A DNA stretch of 64,000 nt, taken from NCBI RefSeq assembly GCF_900112285.1, contig NZ_FOKZ01000003.1:62001-126000 (forward strand), given 5' to 3'. Made by a program: the position numbers and the translations under genes. This DNA comes from Polaromonas sp. OV174 (GTDB lineage: Bacteria > Pseudomonadota > Gammaproteobacteria > Burkholderiales > Burkholderiaceae_C). The notes beneath the pieces are model-generated. The model searched no databases. It worked only from the letters and a program-made list of their open reading frames with translations, and was not told where the DNA came from. This document shows positions 57,301 to 64,000 of this stretch, piece by piece (position 1 is the first letter of the stretch; each line of letters starts with the position of its first letter).

Positions 57301-58247
57301 GCCAGCATCTCCTTCACTTCAGCCAACGAGGCCGGATCAAACAGGGGGGCGCCCGTCAGCGCGGGATCAATTCTTTTCGCCATGCCGGCCAGCACCTTGC
57401 CCGGCCCGCATTCAACCAGCGTAGTCAAGCCGCGCGCCTGGATGGCTTGCACGCACTCGACCCAACGCACCGGACCAAAAGCCTGGCGATACAAAGCCGC
57501 CCGAATGCGATCAGCATCCGTCTCTATGGTCACGTCAATATTGTTGATGACCGGGATCTGGGGCGCCGCAAACTGAACGTCCGCCAGTTTTTCCTTGAGC
57601 TTCTCGGCTGCCGGCTTCATCAGGCTGGAATGGAAGGGGGCCGAAACCGGCAAGGGCAAGGCGCGCTTGGCACCGTTGGCCTTGAGCACTTCACAGGCCT
57701 TTTCCACGGCAGCCTTGCTGCCGGCAATGACGGTCTGCATCGGGTCATTGAAATTGACGGCCTCCACGATTTCCAAGCTATTTTGGCCAAAAGCGCCCGT
57801 CACCTCTGCGCAACCAGCTATCACTTTAGTAGCATCCATACCCAAAATCGCCGCCATCGCGCCGACACCGACGGGCACGGCGTCCTGCATGGCCTGCGCC
57901 CGAAAACGCACCAGGGGCGCGGCCTGCGCCAGCGACAACACGCCCGAGGCCACCAGTGCGGAATACTCGCCCAGCGAGTGGCCGGCCACCACGGCCGGCG
58001 CAGCGCCAGTCTCGGCCATCCAGGCCCGGTATGCCGCCACACCGGCCACCAGCATCACAGGCTGGGTGTTGGTGGTCAGGGCCAGCGCCTCTTTCGGGCC
58101 TTCCTTGATCAACTGAGCCACATCCTGAGCCAGCGCATCAGAGGCTTCCTCCAGTGTCTGCCTGATGACGGGGTGATCGCCCCACGCGTCCAGCATGCCG
58201 ACAGACTGCGAGCCCTGGCCGGGAAAAACAAAAGCGAACGATTTCAA
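57297..58247 (-). CDS. fabD: Malonyl-CoA:ACP transacylase
   Basis: 316 aa. It loads malonyl onto ACP. FPGQGSQSVGM and the nucleophile Ser91 in GHSLGEYSAL, with a downstream catalytic His in PFHSSLM, are present. Residues 138-153 (DATKVIAGCAEVTGAF) are encoded by a 48-nt element and look like a small insertion compared with E. coli FabD. Confidence 0.96.
   Translation of the reverse strand: MKSFAFVFPGQGSQSVGMLDAWGDHPVIRQTLEEASDALAQDVAQLIKEGPKEALALTTNTQPVMLVAGVAAYRAWMAETGAAPAVVAGHSLGEYSALVASGVLSLAQAAPLVRFRAQAMQDAVPVGVGAMAAILGMDATKVIAGCAEVTGAFGQNSLEIVEAVNFNDPMQTVIAGSKAAVEKACEVLKANGAKRALPLPVSAPFHSSLMKPAAEKLKEKLADVQFAAPQIPVINNIDVTIETDADRIRAALYRQAFGPVRWVECVQAIQARGLTTLVECGPGKVLAGMAKRIDPALTGAPLFDPASLAEVKEMLA
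57786..57833 (-). repeat. 48-nt dispersed element, copy 8 (inside fabD)
   Basis: Minus orientation, in frame: GCTA-N9-TAGCT-N4-GCGC-N11-GCGCTTTTGGC. It encodes ATKVIAGCAEVTGAFG. Confidence 0.7.
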
Positions 58248-58313
58248 ATAATTACTCCGGTTAGCAAGCCTTGAGAGGTATCAAGACCCATTTTAAGAAA
58301 ATGCCTGATGCTC

Positions 58314-58967
58314 TTATCCGGGTCCACTGCGGACAAGGGCCGCTCCGGCGCCCCGGCCTCGCGTCAGCAACAGTCTGACGCCAAACTTCAGCGACTGGAA
58401 CAGCGCAGCCGTCGCCAGCCAAGGGTCCAGAAGATAGTCCCACAGATTGGTCGACTCCAGCAACCCGGCCGTCCAGGCGAGCAAAGCCAGAGCCACCACC
58501 ATGGGCAAAAGCCGCAGACCCCGGACCCAGCAAAATACCGACAAGGCCAACAAGGCCAGCCACAGGCCTGGCGCACCCCAGCCCAGCCTATAGGCATCCC
58601 AGTCGCCCCAGCCCAGCGCAAGCGGATATAAAAACAAGGCGGTCGCAGCGAGCACGCCATTCAAGGCCATTCGCTCGCGCTTCTCCAAGGCGCCAAGCCC
58701 GAGCAGACGGCGCCCCAGGCTCAGAGCAGCCAAGGCCACCAGCGTAATGCTCAGATCAGAACTGATGCCCCGTACATAGGCCAGCAGCGGCAACTGAGCG
58801 GCCCCCACCGGCATCCATAAAATGACAAAGCAAGCAGCGCCCACCCATTTGGACCAGGCACTGGCCTGACTAAAGTCGCGCCGCCAATTCAACAGTCGCA
58901 ACAGCCCGGCGCAAAGCACCAGATCAATGCCCAGCAAGGCGACAAAGTCAGTGAGAGGCGGCAGCAT
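58314..58967 (-). CDS. Polytopic membrane protein, unknown function
   Basis: 217 aa, not recognised. About six hydrophobic segments (residues 8-25, 42-60, 72-88, 103-120, 130-148, 155-170) are interrupted by short loops, and the C-terminus is basic (SLKFGVRLLLTRGRG). The start overlaps the sialidase-like gene by 20 bp. It may help the sialidase-like protein or anchor it, but nothing in the sequence shows how. Confidence 0.7.
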   Translation of the reverse strand: MLPPLTDFVALLGIDLVLCAGLLRLLNWRRDFSQASAWSKWVGAACFVILWMPVGAAQLPLLAYVRGISSDLSITLVALAALSLGRRLLGLGALEKRERMALNGVLAATALFLYPLALGWGDWDAYRLGWGAPGLWLALLALSVFCWVRGLRLLPMVVALALLAWTAGLLESTNLWDYLLDPWLATAALFQSLKFGVRLLLTRGRGAGAALVRSGPG

Positions 58968-60324
58968 GGCTGGGAACTGCCGGAGCAGCTAAAACAGGTT
59001 GCAGGGGATCGAGCCGAACATGCTTGATGCGCGTACGGTGCCAGGTGTAAATCAGATGGATGAAACCATCACGACTTTGCAGCAAATAGGGATAGGAAAA
59101 TTCCTGCGAGCAACTGTCGGCGCCGCACAGCTGGCGCTTGGCGCTGGTCAGATAAGCCTGAGTCTGCGCCTCGCTGGCGCCGCGCGCCCTGAGCTCGTCA
59201 CCCAGCAAACGCTCATAGTCGCCCGTGGGAATACGGGCTTTCGTGCTCTTTGTCGACTCCACGATCCAGGGTCGTACGCCATCGAAGCTGGCGCCTGTTT
59301 TGGCCTGCAGCAGCGCAAGGACTTCGCGATTGCTGGGAGCCGGGTTCAAGGCCAGCCATTGCGTGCCGTGACCGGTCACAACCCCGGCCAGCGCAGAGTC
59401 CGGGTTGGGCCAGGCTGTTGCATGGGTGTCAGACCAGGTCTTGCCGGCATCGCCGGTGGCGGAAGCCATCAGGGCTCGCGCATTGCCCGAGCGCATATAG
59501 ACCTGCGCCTGCTCAGGCCCGGCAACGAGCAGCACGGGCTGCAAGCTGGTTCGACTGCCTGGAATGCGGGTTTTGTCGACCACCTGCCCCTGGGCGTTGA
59601 TGCGCAAGACTTCAGCAAATTTCGTCACAAACTCGTGGTACACCGGCAGCCCGATTTGCCCATCCAGATAAGCCACAGGCGCACCCTTGACCAAGGTGCT
59701 GATGTTGATAAAAGGTGAGGTGACCAAACGCCTGGGCTCACTCCAGCTCACCCCCTCATCCGTGGAACGCGTCCAGGAAATGGAGCTGCCGGCCCAGCCG
59801 CCCAGCGACACATTGACAGTCCAGAGCAAGAGCGACCCGTCGGGGGCTCGGGCTATCACGGGATTGCCGAGCTTTTTCACATAACGCCAAAGGCCTTGCT
59901 GAAGCCGAATGCGGTCCAGCAGTGTGCTTTCCTCGCTCCAGCGCAAGCCCTGCGCATCCATCACGGCGGTGCGTATGGCCACGTCTGCCGCCCCTTCGCG
60001 GGAGCCTGAAAACCAGACCGCGCGCAAACGGCCATCGTCTAATTCGACAAGAGAGGCCGCATGCACGGCCTGGCCGGGAGAAGAAGAGACAAACTGCGCA
60101 TCAAAGCGAAAGCTGCCATCGGGCGACAACTGCTGAGGCAGGTTTGCCTGCGACATGACTTTTGGAGTGCTCGCCAGCGCTGTCGCCTGCTGGGGCACAC
60201 TGACAAAGCCCGCCGCGGGCAAGCGGCTCATCGTTTTCCAACCGGCCAAAACAAAGGCCAGTACCAGCAAAAGCAGCGCGGAGCGTTCCATCCCGACGCT
60301 CAAGCCAGAGGGTCTGAGATTCAT
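58948..60324 (-). CDS. Sialidase-like (BNR/Asp-box) protein
   Basis: 458 aa. An N-terminal hydrophobic helix (about 14-30, ALLLLVLAFVLAGW) could be a signal anchor. The rest fits a sialidase-type six-bladed propeller: RAVWFSGSREGAADVAI (an arginine region), Asp-box repeats STDEGVSWSEP and TGDAGKTWSDT, LPVYHEF, and SYPYLLQSRDGFIHLIYTWHR near the end. No carbohydrate-binding domain is present. Families of this type hydrolyse sialic or related sugars, but the substrate here is unknown. It is inserted between fabH and fabD in the lipid operon. Two Cys in QLCGADSC may form a disulfide, consistent with a periplasmic location. Confidence 0.78.
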   Translation of the reverse strand: MNLRPSGLSVGMERSALLLLVLAFVLAGWKTMSRLPAAGFVSVPQQATALASTPKVMSQANLPQQLSPDGSFRFDAQFVSSSPGQAVHAASLVELDDGRLRAVWFSGSREGAADVAIRTAVMDAQGLRWSEESTLLDRIRLQQGLWRYVKKLGNPVIARAPDGSLLLWTVNVSLGGWAGSSISWTRSTDEGVSWSEPRRLVTSPFINISTLVKGAPVAYLDGQIGLPVYHEFVTKFAEVLRINAQGQVVDKTRIPGSRTSLQPVLLVAGPEQAQVYMRSGNARALMASATGDAGKTWSDTHATAWPNPDSALAGVVTGHGTQWLALNPAPSNREVLALLQAKTGASFDGVRPWIVESTKSTKARIPTGDYERLLGDELRARGASEAQTQAYLTSAKRQLCGADSCSQEFSYPYLLQSRDGFIHLIYTWHRTRIKHVRLDPLQPVLAAPAVPSHAAASH

Positions 60325-60372
60325 GCAAGCACCTGTCTGCCAGGGGCGGGCTTAAGAAAAGAAGCCCTCATC

Positions 60373-61350
60373 TCAGTAGTTGAGAAGCACGGCACCCCAG
60401 GTGAAGCCTCCGCCCACGCCTTCGAGCATGAGGGTGTCGCCTTTTTTGATCTTGCCGCTACGCACGGCCGTATCCAGCGCCAGCGGAATCGACGCGGCCG
60501 AGGTATTGCCATGCTGGTCGACCGTGACGATCAGTTTTTCCAGCGGCATCTTCAGCTTTTTGGCGGTACTTTGCATGATGCGGATATTGGCCTGATGCGG
60601 AATCAGCCAGTCGATATCGGCATCGGTCAGATTCGCCTTGGCCAGCGTGGCGCGGGCCGCGCTTTCCAGCACTCCCACGGCCAGCTTGAACACGGCCTGA
60701 CCGTCCATTTTGAGCAAGGGCTGACCCAGCACCTTGCCACCCGATACATGGCCAGGCACACACAGAATGCCGACATGCTTGCCGTCCGCATGCAGATCGC
60801 TGGCAAGAATGCCAGGCGTCTCCGAGGCTTCCAGTACCACGGCACCGGCGCCGTCACCGAACAGTACGCAGGTGGTGCGATCGGAAAAATCAAGAATGCG
60901 CGAGAACACTTCCGCGCCTATCACCAGCGCCTTGTTGGCGGAGCCCGTTTTGATCATGGCATCGGCCACGGTCAAGGCATAAACAAATCCGCTGCAAACC
61001 GCCTGAACATCAAAGGCAGCGCAACCGGCAATACCCAGTTTGTTTTGCAAAATGCAGGCCGCGGACGGAAACACCATGTCCGGCGTCGAGGTGGCAACAA
61101 TGATGAGATCAATGTCAGACGCCTGCAAACCGGCCGCCTCGAGCGCGTGCTTGGCCGCCTCCACGCCCAGATCGCTACTGGACACATCGGCTGCTGCAAA
61201 GTGGCGCGCCCGAATGCCGGTGCGCTCCACAATCCATTCATCGGAAGTTTCAACGCCCTGGCTTGCCAGCTCGGCTGCCAGATCGGCGTTGGTCAGTCGG
61301 CGTGGTGGCAAATAACTACCAGTGCCGGTAATGCGTGAATAACGGGTCAT
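60373..61350 (-). CDS. fabH: 3-oxoacyl-[ACP] synthase III
   Basis: 325 aa. It starts chains by condensing acetyl-CoA with malonyl-ACP. The catalytic Cys119 is in [10 protein letters not shown], and the His and Asn are in [10 protein letters not shown] and the QHGNTSAAS segment. It follows plsX by 3 bp, as expected for the plsX-fabH pair. Confidence 0.96.
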   Translation of the reverse strand: MTRYSRITGTGSYLPPRRLTNADLAAELASQGVETSDEWIVERTGIRARHFAAADVSSSDLGVEAAKHALEAAGLQASDIDLIIVATSTPDMVFPSAACILQNKLGIAGCAAFDVQAVCSGFVYALTVADAMIKTGSANKALVIGAEVFSRILDFSDRTTCVLFGDGAGAVVLEASETPGILASDLHADGKHVGILCVPGHVSGGKVLGQPLLKMDGQAVFKLAVGVLESAARATLAKANLTDADIDWLIPHQANIRIMQSTAKKLKMPLEKLIVTVDQHGNTSAASIPLALDTAVRSGKIKKGDTLMLEGVGGGFTWGAVLLNY

Positions 61351-61353
61351 TAA

Positions 61354-62466
61354 TTAATGTGCCGAGGTTGAAACGATTGCGTCAACTGGCGTTGAAGAGA
61401 CCACTGACGCTGCATCGGATAGCGGCGCCACTCGTGCAGCGGCCAACAATGGAGCAGCGTGGGCAATGCGTTCGCGAACTCTCTCAAGCAAGTTGTTCCG
61501 AGCCGCATCATAAGCCCGATTAAGTGCCCGCTCGAAAGCAAAGGCATCGGCCGAGCCATGGCTCTTGAACACCAGGCCTTGCAGGCCCAGCAGCGCAGCG
61601 CCGTTGTAGCGTCTATGGTCAACTCGATTTTTAAATGCAGCTAAGACCGGATAGGCAACGATAGCGGCAATTTTCGTCAAGAAGTTGCGAGAAAACTCCG
61701 CCTTGATAAAGCCGCCTATCATGCTGGCCAGGCCTTCGCTGGCCTTGAGGGCCACATTGCCGACAAAGCCGTCGCACACCACGATATCCGTCGTGCCCTT
61801 GAAAATGTCGTTGCCCTCGACATTTCCATAAAAATTGAGATCGCCAGAATTGGATGCTGATCGCAACAATTCGCCGGCTTTTTTGATAATTTCGCTGCCC
61901 TTGATCGCCTCTTCGCCAATATTCAGCAAGCCGACGCTGGGCGCGGGCTTGTTGCTGATGGCTGCCACCAAGGCAGAACCCATGACGGCGAACTGTAGCA
62001 AATGGTCTTCCGTGCAATCAACATTGGCACCCAGATCCAGCACGGTGGTGGCACCGCCTGTCGCATTGGGCAGCTGCGTAGCAATGGCCGGCCTGTCTAT
62101 GCCATCCATGGTTTTCAGCACGTAGCGGGCAATCGCCATCAGGGCACCGGTGTTGCCGGCCGACACGGCGGCCTGAGCAACGCCGTCCTTGACCTGATTC
62201 ATCGCCACCCGCATGGACGAATTTTTCTTGCGCCTGAGGGCAATTTCTATCGGGTCGTCCATGGTGACGACCTCGCTGGCGGCCACGATCTGACAACGGG
62301 CGTGCGACTGCAGCCGGGCGTACAGCGGATGCGCAGCCAAAATTTCCGGCTGACCCACCAAGACCACGGCGGCCTCGGGGTGAGCATCCAGAAACGCCAA
62401 GCTGGCCGGAATGGTGACGGCGGGACCGACGTCACCCCCCATGGCATCGACAGCGATCCTGATCAT
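61354..62466 (-). CDS. plsX: Phosphate acyltransferase PlsX
   Basis: 370 aa. It makes acyl-phosphate from acyl-ACP for phospholipid synthesis. [12 protein letters not shown] at the start and [17 protein letters not shown] are conserved. The C-terminal 30 residues (Ala/Val/Ser-rich) exceed the family length. It lies after rpmF and a terminator-like hairpin. Confidence 0.95.
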   Translation of the reverse strand: MIRIAVDAMGGDVGPAVTIPASLAFLDAHPEAAVVLVGQPEILAAHPLYARLQSHARCQIVAASEVVTMDDPIEIALRRKKNSSMRVAMNQVKDGVAQAAVSAGNTGALMAIARYVLKTMDGIDRPAIATQLPNATGGATTVLDLGANVDCTEDHLLQFAVMGSALVAAISNKPAPSVGLLNIGEEAIKGSEIIKKAGELLRSASNSGDLNFYGNVEGNDIFKGTTDIVVCDGFVGNVALKASEGLASMIGGFIKAEFSRNFLTKIAAIVAYPVLAAFKNRVDHRRYNGAALLGLQGLVFKSHGSADAFAFERALNRAYDAARNNLLERVRERIAHAAPLLAAARVAPLSDAASVVSSTPVDAIVSTSAH

Positions 62467-62500
62467 GAGACGACCGGTGCAGTCAAAAATTGGAGCTTAG

Positions 62501-62533
62501 ACAAAAGAAAGGCCCGCAGTATGAGTGCGGGCC
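62501..62533 (-). terminator. Terminator between rpmF and plsX
   Basis: GGCCCGCA (62511-62518) and TGCGGGCC (62526-62533) form an 8-bp stem with a 7-nt loop. On the minus strand it is followed by TTTCTTTTG. Probably a partial terminator, since plsX needs read-through or a weak promoter. Confidence 0.8.
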
Positions 62534-62551
62534 AGTACTCAAAGCGTGAAA

Positions 62552-62734
62552 TTACGCTTCGGCTTTGGTTTTCAACACTTTGCGGCCACGGTAGAAACCG
62601 GTGGGGCTGATGTGGTGGCGCAGATGGATTTCGCCGGTGGTGGATTCCACAGCGATACCTGGCACGTTCAGTGCGTTGTGCGAACGGTGCATACCGCGCT
62701 TGGAAGGTGACTTTTTGTTCTGCTGGACGGCCAT
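62552..62734 (-). CDS. rpmF: 50S ribosomal protein L32
   Basis: 60 aa. Basic start [21 protein letters not shown] and [13 protein letters not shown] typical of L32. The order yceD-rpmF-plsX-fabH matches E. coli. Confidence 0.97.
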   Translation of the reverse strand: MAVQQNKKSPSKRGMHRSHNALNVPGIAVESTTGEIHLRHHISPTGFYRGRKVLKTKAEA

Positions 62735-62844
62735 GTTCCGCTCCTGAGGGGGTGTAGGGTTGGTAAATTACGCACCAGAGATTTTGACTCCAAGCAGCTG
62801 GGCCGTATGGGGCCGCAACACTGCATTGGTACGCGAAGCCTTTG

Positions 62845-62850
62845 ATTATA
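62845..62850 (-). promoter_or_regulatory. Consensus -10 box upstream of rpmF
   Basis: TATAAT on the minus strand; the expected -35 region (GTGAAA) is weak. A start about 100 nt upstream of rpmF would result. Confidence 0.4.
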
Positions 62851-62928
62851 GCCCGATACCGGACAATTTTCACCAGACCCCGTTTTAGCTGTCTTTTGCG
62901 GTACACAGACACAGCACATTGACCGACA

Positions 62929-62964
62929 AATTCAGCACCGAATTCAGCGCCGAATTCAGCGCCG
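62929..62964. repeat. Three tandem 12-mers
   Basis: AATTCAGCACCG, AATTCAGCGCCG and AATTCAGCGCCG in direct succession in the yceD-rpmF gap, just past the yceD stop. Confidence 0.8.
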
Positions 62965-62980
62965 AACGCTGCAGCAACGG

Positions 62981-63523
62981 CTATTTTTTCTTCTTGAGTT
63001 GCGCCAGCACGGCAAAGGGATTGGGCTTTTCAGTGGTTTCGCCCGCAATCTCTGCCTCGCCAGCGCTCAGCGTGGGCGCCACTGGACAGGCCTCATGCAT
63101 GGGCACCAGCGGCAAAGCCATCAACAACTCGTCTTCCAGCACCGCCAGCAAATCAAACTGTGGTGCCATGACCAGCAAATCCTCTTCGGACTGGTCGTCT
63201 TCCGCCATGGCGATGTCCTCATCTGCCACAAAGCGATACCACTGATCAACCTCCAAGGGCGTGGCCACGGCGCTCATGCAACGCTGACAGGTCAGCGGTA
63301 TCGACGTGGTGGCCTGCAAATGCAGCCAGACCTCGTCGTCGGCACCGGTACGCGGCCGCAATTCTGCCCTGGCTTGCCAATTCACAACAGAATCCGGCTC
63401 CAGCCCATGCGCCTCCTGCGCAAGGCGCTCCAAATTTTGTAGCAAAGTGGTTTCGACGAGGGGCACGCCGTCTTGGGCGAAGGCCTGGATATTGAGATGG
63501 TTGGCTTGAAGAGATCTGGTCAT
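62981..63523 (-). CDS. yceD: DUF177/YceD family protein
   Basis: 180 aa. The C-x-x-C region LTCQRCMSAVATPLEVDQWYRFV and the acidic EEDLLVMAPQFDLLAVLEDELLMALPLVPMHE are characteristic of YceD, a conserved protein next to rpmF that has been linked to 23S rRNA or ribosome assembly in plants and bacteria. The ATG 63523 precedes TRSLQANHL. It is divergent from yceF with 25 bp between them. A possible diverged 48-nt element lies in frame near residues 27-43. Confidence 0.92.
   Translation of the reverse strand: MTRSLQANHLNIQAFAQDGVPLVETTLLQNLERLAQEAHGLEPDSVVNWQARAELRPRTGADDEVWLHLQATTSIPLTCQRCMSAVATPLEVDQWYRFVADEDIAMAEDDQSEEDLLVMAPQFDLLAVLEDELLMALPLVPMHEACPVAPTLSAGEAEIAGETTEKPNPFAVLAQLKKKK
63396..63443 (-). 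repeat. Possible diverged 48-nt element (inside yceD)
   Basis: Minus orientation: GCTA-N9-GAGCG-N4-GCGC-N11-GGGCTGGAGCC. Spacing and three blocks agree, but TAGCT is replaced by GAGCG, so chance similarity is possible. Confidence 0.3.
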
Positions 63524-63548
63524 GCTGGCAGTGTAAGAGAATCGGAGC

Positions 63549-64000
63549 ATGAACATTGCCACCTCCCCCCTCGTTGCCAGCGCCGTAACAAGCCGCCCGC
63601 TGGTACTGGGCTCGACCTCGCGCTACCGCCGCGAACTGCTGCAGCGCCTGCACATCCCCTTCGACGTCGCCGCGCCCGACGTTGATGAAAGCCCCTTGCC
63701 CGACGAAAGCCCTCTCCTGCTGGCGCAGCGCCTGGCCCTGGCCAAGGCACGCGCCGTGGCCCGGGCCTTTCCCCATGCCGTGGTGATAGGCTCCGACCAG
63801 GTTGCCGACCTCAATGGCCTGCCGCTGGGCAAACCGGGCAACCATGAACGCGCTGTCGCGCAGCTGCGCCAGATGCGCGGGCAAACGGTGATTTTTCAGA
63901 CCGCCGTCGCCGTGGTCTGCCAGGAGAGCGGCTTTGAGCAAAACAGCCTGGCCGCCGTACGGGTCAAGTTTCGTGACTTGACGGATGAGGAGATCGAAAA
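63549..64000 (+). CDS. yceF: Maf/YceF nucleotide pyrophosphatase, N-terminal part
   Basis: The gene starts at ATG 63549 and runs off the right end; 150 complete codons are visible. VLGSTSRYRRELLQRLHIPFDVAAPDVDESP is the Maf N-terminal signature region, and AVVIGSDQVADLNGLPLGKP contains the catalytic Asp. The order next to yceD-rpmF favours the YceF type, an m7GTP pyrophosphatase, over MafA. It is divergent from yceD. Confidence 0.9.
   Translation, partial: MNIATSPLVASAVTSRPLVLGSTSRYRRELLQRLHIPFDVAAPDVDESPLPDESPLLLAQRLALAKARAVARAFPHAVVIGSDQVADLNGLPLGKPGNHERAVAQLRQMRGQTVIFQTAVAVVCQESGFEQNSLAAVRVKFRDLTDEEIE

Noticed and set aside
62919-63245. Plus-strand ORF with FSAE repeats opposite yceD
   Set aside because: It is the antisense of yceD and the tandem 12-mers; codon use and low complexity mark it as a shadow.

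Overview
The window looks like chromosomal DNA of a betaproteobacterium of the family Comamonadaceae, most likely Polaromonas or a close relative such as Rhodoferax. The evidence is the high GC content, the gene neighbourhoods (acnB-lyase-tam-mdh // gntR-sdhCDABE-gltA; leuCDB-asd-fimV-truA-trpFBA-accD; rpmF-plsX-fabH-fabDG-acpP-fabF-rpoE-rseAB-mucD-lepAB-rnc-era-recO-pdxJ-acpS-nagZ) and two dispersed repeat families that I associate with this family. The genus is an inference, because no rRNA is present.

Layout. 1-3.6 kb (minus): TCA-cycle genes acnB (only its start), a CitE-like lyase, tam and mdh. 3.6-9.9 kb (plus): a GntR-type regulator, sdhCDABE and gltA, closed by a clear terminator. A palindrome lies between the divergent mdh and gntR promoters. 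10.2-25.9 kb (plus): a LysR regulator, leuCDB, a candidate leader-peptide ORF before asd, fimV, truA, trpFBA, accD, a LON-domain protein and lysS, followed by a YgjP-like metalloprotein gene. 26.5-36.2 kb (minus): a compact eight-gene accessory operon (two short-chain dehydrogenases, a beta-keto acid cleavage enzyme, hydantoinase/carboxylase-type HyuA and HyuB, a porin, a Bug solute-binding protein and a serine hydrolase). It is read divergently from an FCD-type GntR regulator, with four GATCA sites at about 20-bp spacing in the shared control region. 37.2-41.1 kb (minus): an osmoprotectant ABC transporter in the same gene order as E. coli osmF-yehYXW. 41.3-63.5 kb (minus): a long housekeeping run covering lipid synthesis, the sigma-E envelope stress genes, signal peptidase, RNase III, Era, RecO, PdxJ, AcpS and NagZ, with a sialidase-like gene and a membrane-protein gene inserted between fabH and fabD. 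A yceF/maf gene starts on the plus strand and runs off the right end.

The strongest non-gene signals are these. (1) A 48-nt element with the ungapped pattern GCTA-N9-TAGCT-N4-GCGC-N11-GGGCTAGAGGC occurs at least eight times. Three copies are inside genes (lyase, trpF, fabD), where they encode nearly the same peptide, and one overlaps the RseB signal peptide. (2) A 34-codon ORF ahead of asd ends in Ile-Thr-Lys-Thr-Thr-Thr-Ile-Lys, matching end products of the pathway that asd feeds. (3) Five DnaA-box-like 9-mers, mostly at 11-nt spacing beside an AT-rich tract, lie in the 570-bp gap between lepA and mucD. (4) The 26.5-36.2 kb operon could encode an unusual ketone or lactam degradation route.

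Gene starts were chosen from ribosome-binding sites, family alignments recalled from memory, and overlaps with neighbours. No database search was run.
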